A stretch of DNA of 6,629 bases from Methanosarcinales archaeon (lineage in GTDB: Archaea; Halobacteriota; Methanosarcinia; Methanosarcinales; Methanogasteraceae), in contig DAOVGE010000119.1 in the NCBI GenBank assembly GCA_030672605.1, positions 1 to 6,629 of the forward strand. The letters run 5' to 3'. The position numbers and the translations under genes are program-made. The notes under the pieces were generated by a model. The model was not told where the DNA came from, ran no database searches, and saw only the letters and a list, made by a program, of their open reading frames with translations. Position 1 is the first letter of the stretch; each line of letters opens with the position of its first letter. Positions 5,847-6,629 of this stretch are shown in pieces.

Positions 5847-6278
5847 TCAGACTTCACTGCTTAAATATTCGGTGTATTCGGTGACACCGTCGTCGAATTT
5901 GAGGGTGACCTCCACCCTTGTGAGATTCAGCCCACCTGCTGTGTCATTGGTCGTTGTATTTACGGTCACTGTCACTATCTGCCCATGATACGCGTACAGC
6001 TGGGACAGGAGGTTTCCAAAGTTCGCCATCGTCTCATTGATCACGTTACAATCGTCGATATCGTCCGTATAATTCACGTTCATGGCGGCGGTATTCACCT
6101 CAATATAGGTCTCGTCGTACAGTTCACGGAGTTCGTACATCGGGAACTCAATCTGCGCCTGCGAGGACTGGTATCCGGACATGAATGAGAGATTCAAGAG
6201 GATGATCAGTATTGCAAGGGCTATACTTATCGTAAATCCGGCAAGAATTATCCACTGTGCCTCTTCGTCACGTATCAT
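5847..6278 (-). CDS. small membrane-anchored pilin-like glycoprotein candidate (DUF7261-like)
   Basis: The 143-residue product starts MIRDEEAQWIILAGFTISIA, and one long hydrophobic helix (about residues 8-32) follows. The DEEAQWIILAGF start resembles a family of archaeal small proteins encoded next to other pilin-like proteins in type IV pilus-type loci. The external part is rich in Asn and Thr, with five N-X-S/T sequons (NYT, NET, NTT, NDT, NLT) in about 60 residues, which suggests heavy N-glycosylation. ATG 6278 overlaps the upstream gene's TGA as ATGA, so translation is probably coupled. No charged-small residue pair fits a strong prepilin peptidase site, so the helix may remain uncleaved. 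Function is not known beyond envelope location. Confidence 0.8.
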   Translation of the reverse strand: MIRDEEAQWIILAGFTISIALAILIILLNLSFMSGYQSSQAQIEFPMYELRELYDETYIEVNTAAMNVNYTDDIDDCNVINETMANFGNLLSQLYAYHGQIVTVTVNTTTNDTAGGLNLTRVEVTLKFDDGVTEYTEYLSSEV

Positions 6279-6629
6279 TTATACCACATCTCCAGTCTCA
6301 CGGAAACGAGATTCCACAGGTTGATGATCGGCGATATGCTCGCATCCGGTATCCGCTCCTCGGCATCGGATGCAGTAACATCGCAATCCTGGAGCGTGAC
6401 AATCTTTGTCGCAGTCACCGAGCTGGATTGTGGGGCGCCGTTTGTGATGATTCGCGTCTGTGCGACCTGTGTCTCGTCTCCGCGGATGTAGTAGTAGATG
6501 CGCAGGCGCGATAGTTTGATTACACCCCTCGCATCCGAGTGCACCGTTATGGTGATGTTATAGTTCCCGCCGGATGCGTCATGCGAGGAGGTGTACCCGT
6601 GCAGGGTCTCTGAAAAATCACTGATCGTT
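6275..6629 (-). CDS. surface or secreted beta-rich protein, C-terminal part (partial)
   Basis: The frame is open from the right window edge to a TGA at 6277-6275, giving about 118 residues of C-terminus. The 5' part lies outside. A GTG at 6544 is internal, because the upstream codons continue a similar hydrophilic, strand-like sequence (GYTSSHDASGGNYNITITV). One sequon (NIT) and alternating hydrophobic/polar residues suggest an extracellular beta domain like those of its downstream neighbours. It shares an ATGA overlap with the next gene and so belongs to the same operon. I do not recognise a family. A pilin-like N-terminal helix would be expected just beyond the edge if it is of the same kind. 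Confidence 0.7.
   Translation of the reverse strand, partial: TISDFSETLHGYTSSHDASGGNYNITITVHSDARGVIKLSRLRIYYYIRGDETQVAQTRIITNGAPQSSSVTATKIVTLQDCDVTASDAEERIPDASISPIINLWNLVSVRLEMWYK

Overview
This window looks archaeal, most likely from a methanogen-related or anaerobic methane/alkane-oxidising euryarchaeote. The supporting signs are BRE/TATA-like promoter elements placed for leaderless transcripts, a GGAGGTG Shine-Dalgarno, GTG start codons, an archaeal-type OMP decarboxylase, and a run of small membrane-anchored pilin-like proteins of archaeal type. The taxonomic placement is inference; no rRNA or marker gene is present.

Left part (1-1556, + strand): a purine-rich, imperfectly repeated spacer precedes pyrF (orotidine 5'-phosphate decarboxylase) and pyrE (orotate phosphoribosyltransferase). 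The two genes are 2 nt apart and supply the last two steps of de novo UMP synthesis. At the extreme left edge a divergent gene may start on the minus strand, but only 13 codons are visible.

Centre (1557-4313, + strand): after a 69-nt spacer with its own promoter comes a single open frame of about 895 codons. It encodes an unusual composite protein: an unrecognised N-terminal region of about 175 residues, a ROK-family (sugar kinase/NagC fold) domain with degraded ATP-site motifs but an intact CxCGxxGCxE zinc motif, and a C-terminal P-loop kinase of the uridine kinase/phosphoribulokinase class. An 18-bp in-frame DNA repeat has expanded a Gly/Asn loop inside the ROK domain. Its position next to pyrF-pyrE suggests, without proving, a link to pyrimidine or ribonucleoside phosphorylation.

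Intergenic (4314-4604): a 291-nt convergent spacer with no credible gene. It holds a TATA-like element, a perfect 14-bp palindrome, a large imperfect inverted repeat built from about 10-bp GATTAAC-type units, and an oligo-T tract that probably ends the minus-strand operon.

Right part (4605-6629, minus strand): four closely packed or overlapping genes read leftward. From the right edge these are a partial secreted or surface beta-rich protein, then three small proteins that each have an N-terminal hydrophobic helix and an extracellular domain with N-glycosylation sequons. They resemble the small pilin-like/DUF726x-DUF728x-type proteins that accompany archaeal type IV pilus-like secretion ATPases. 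The operon promoter and any ATPase/TadC partners lie beyond the right edge.
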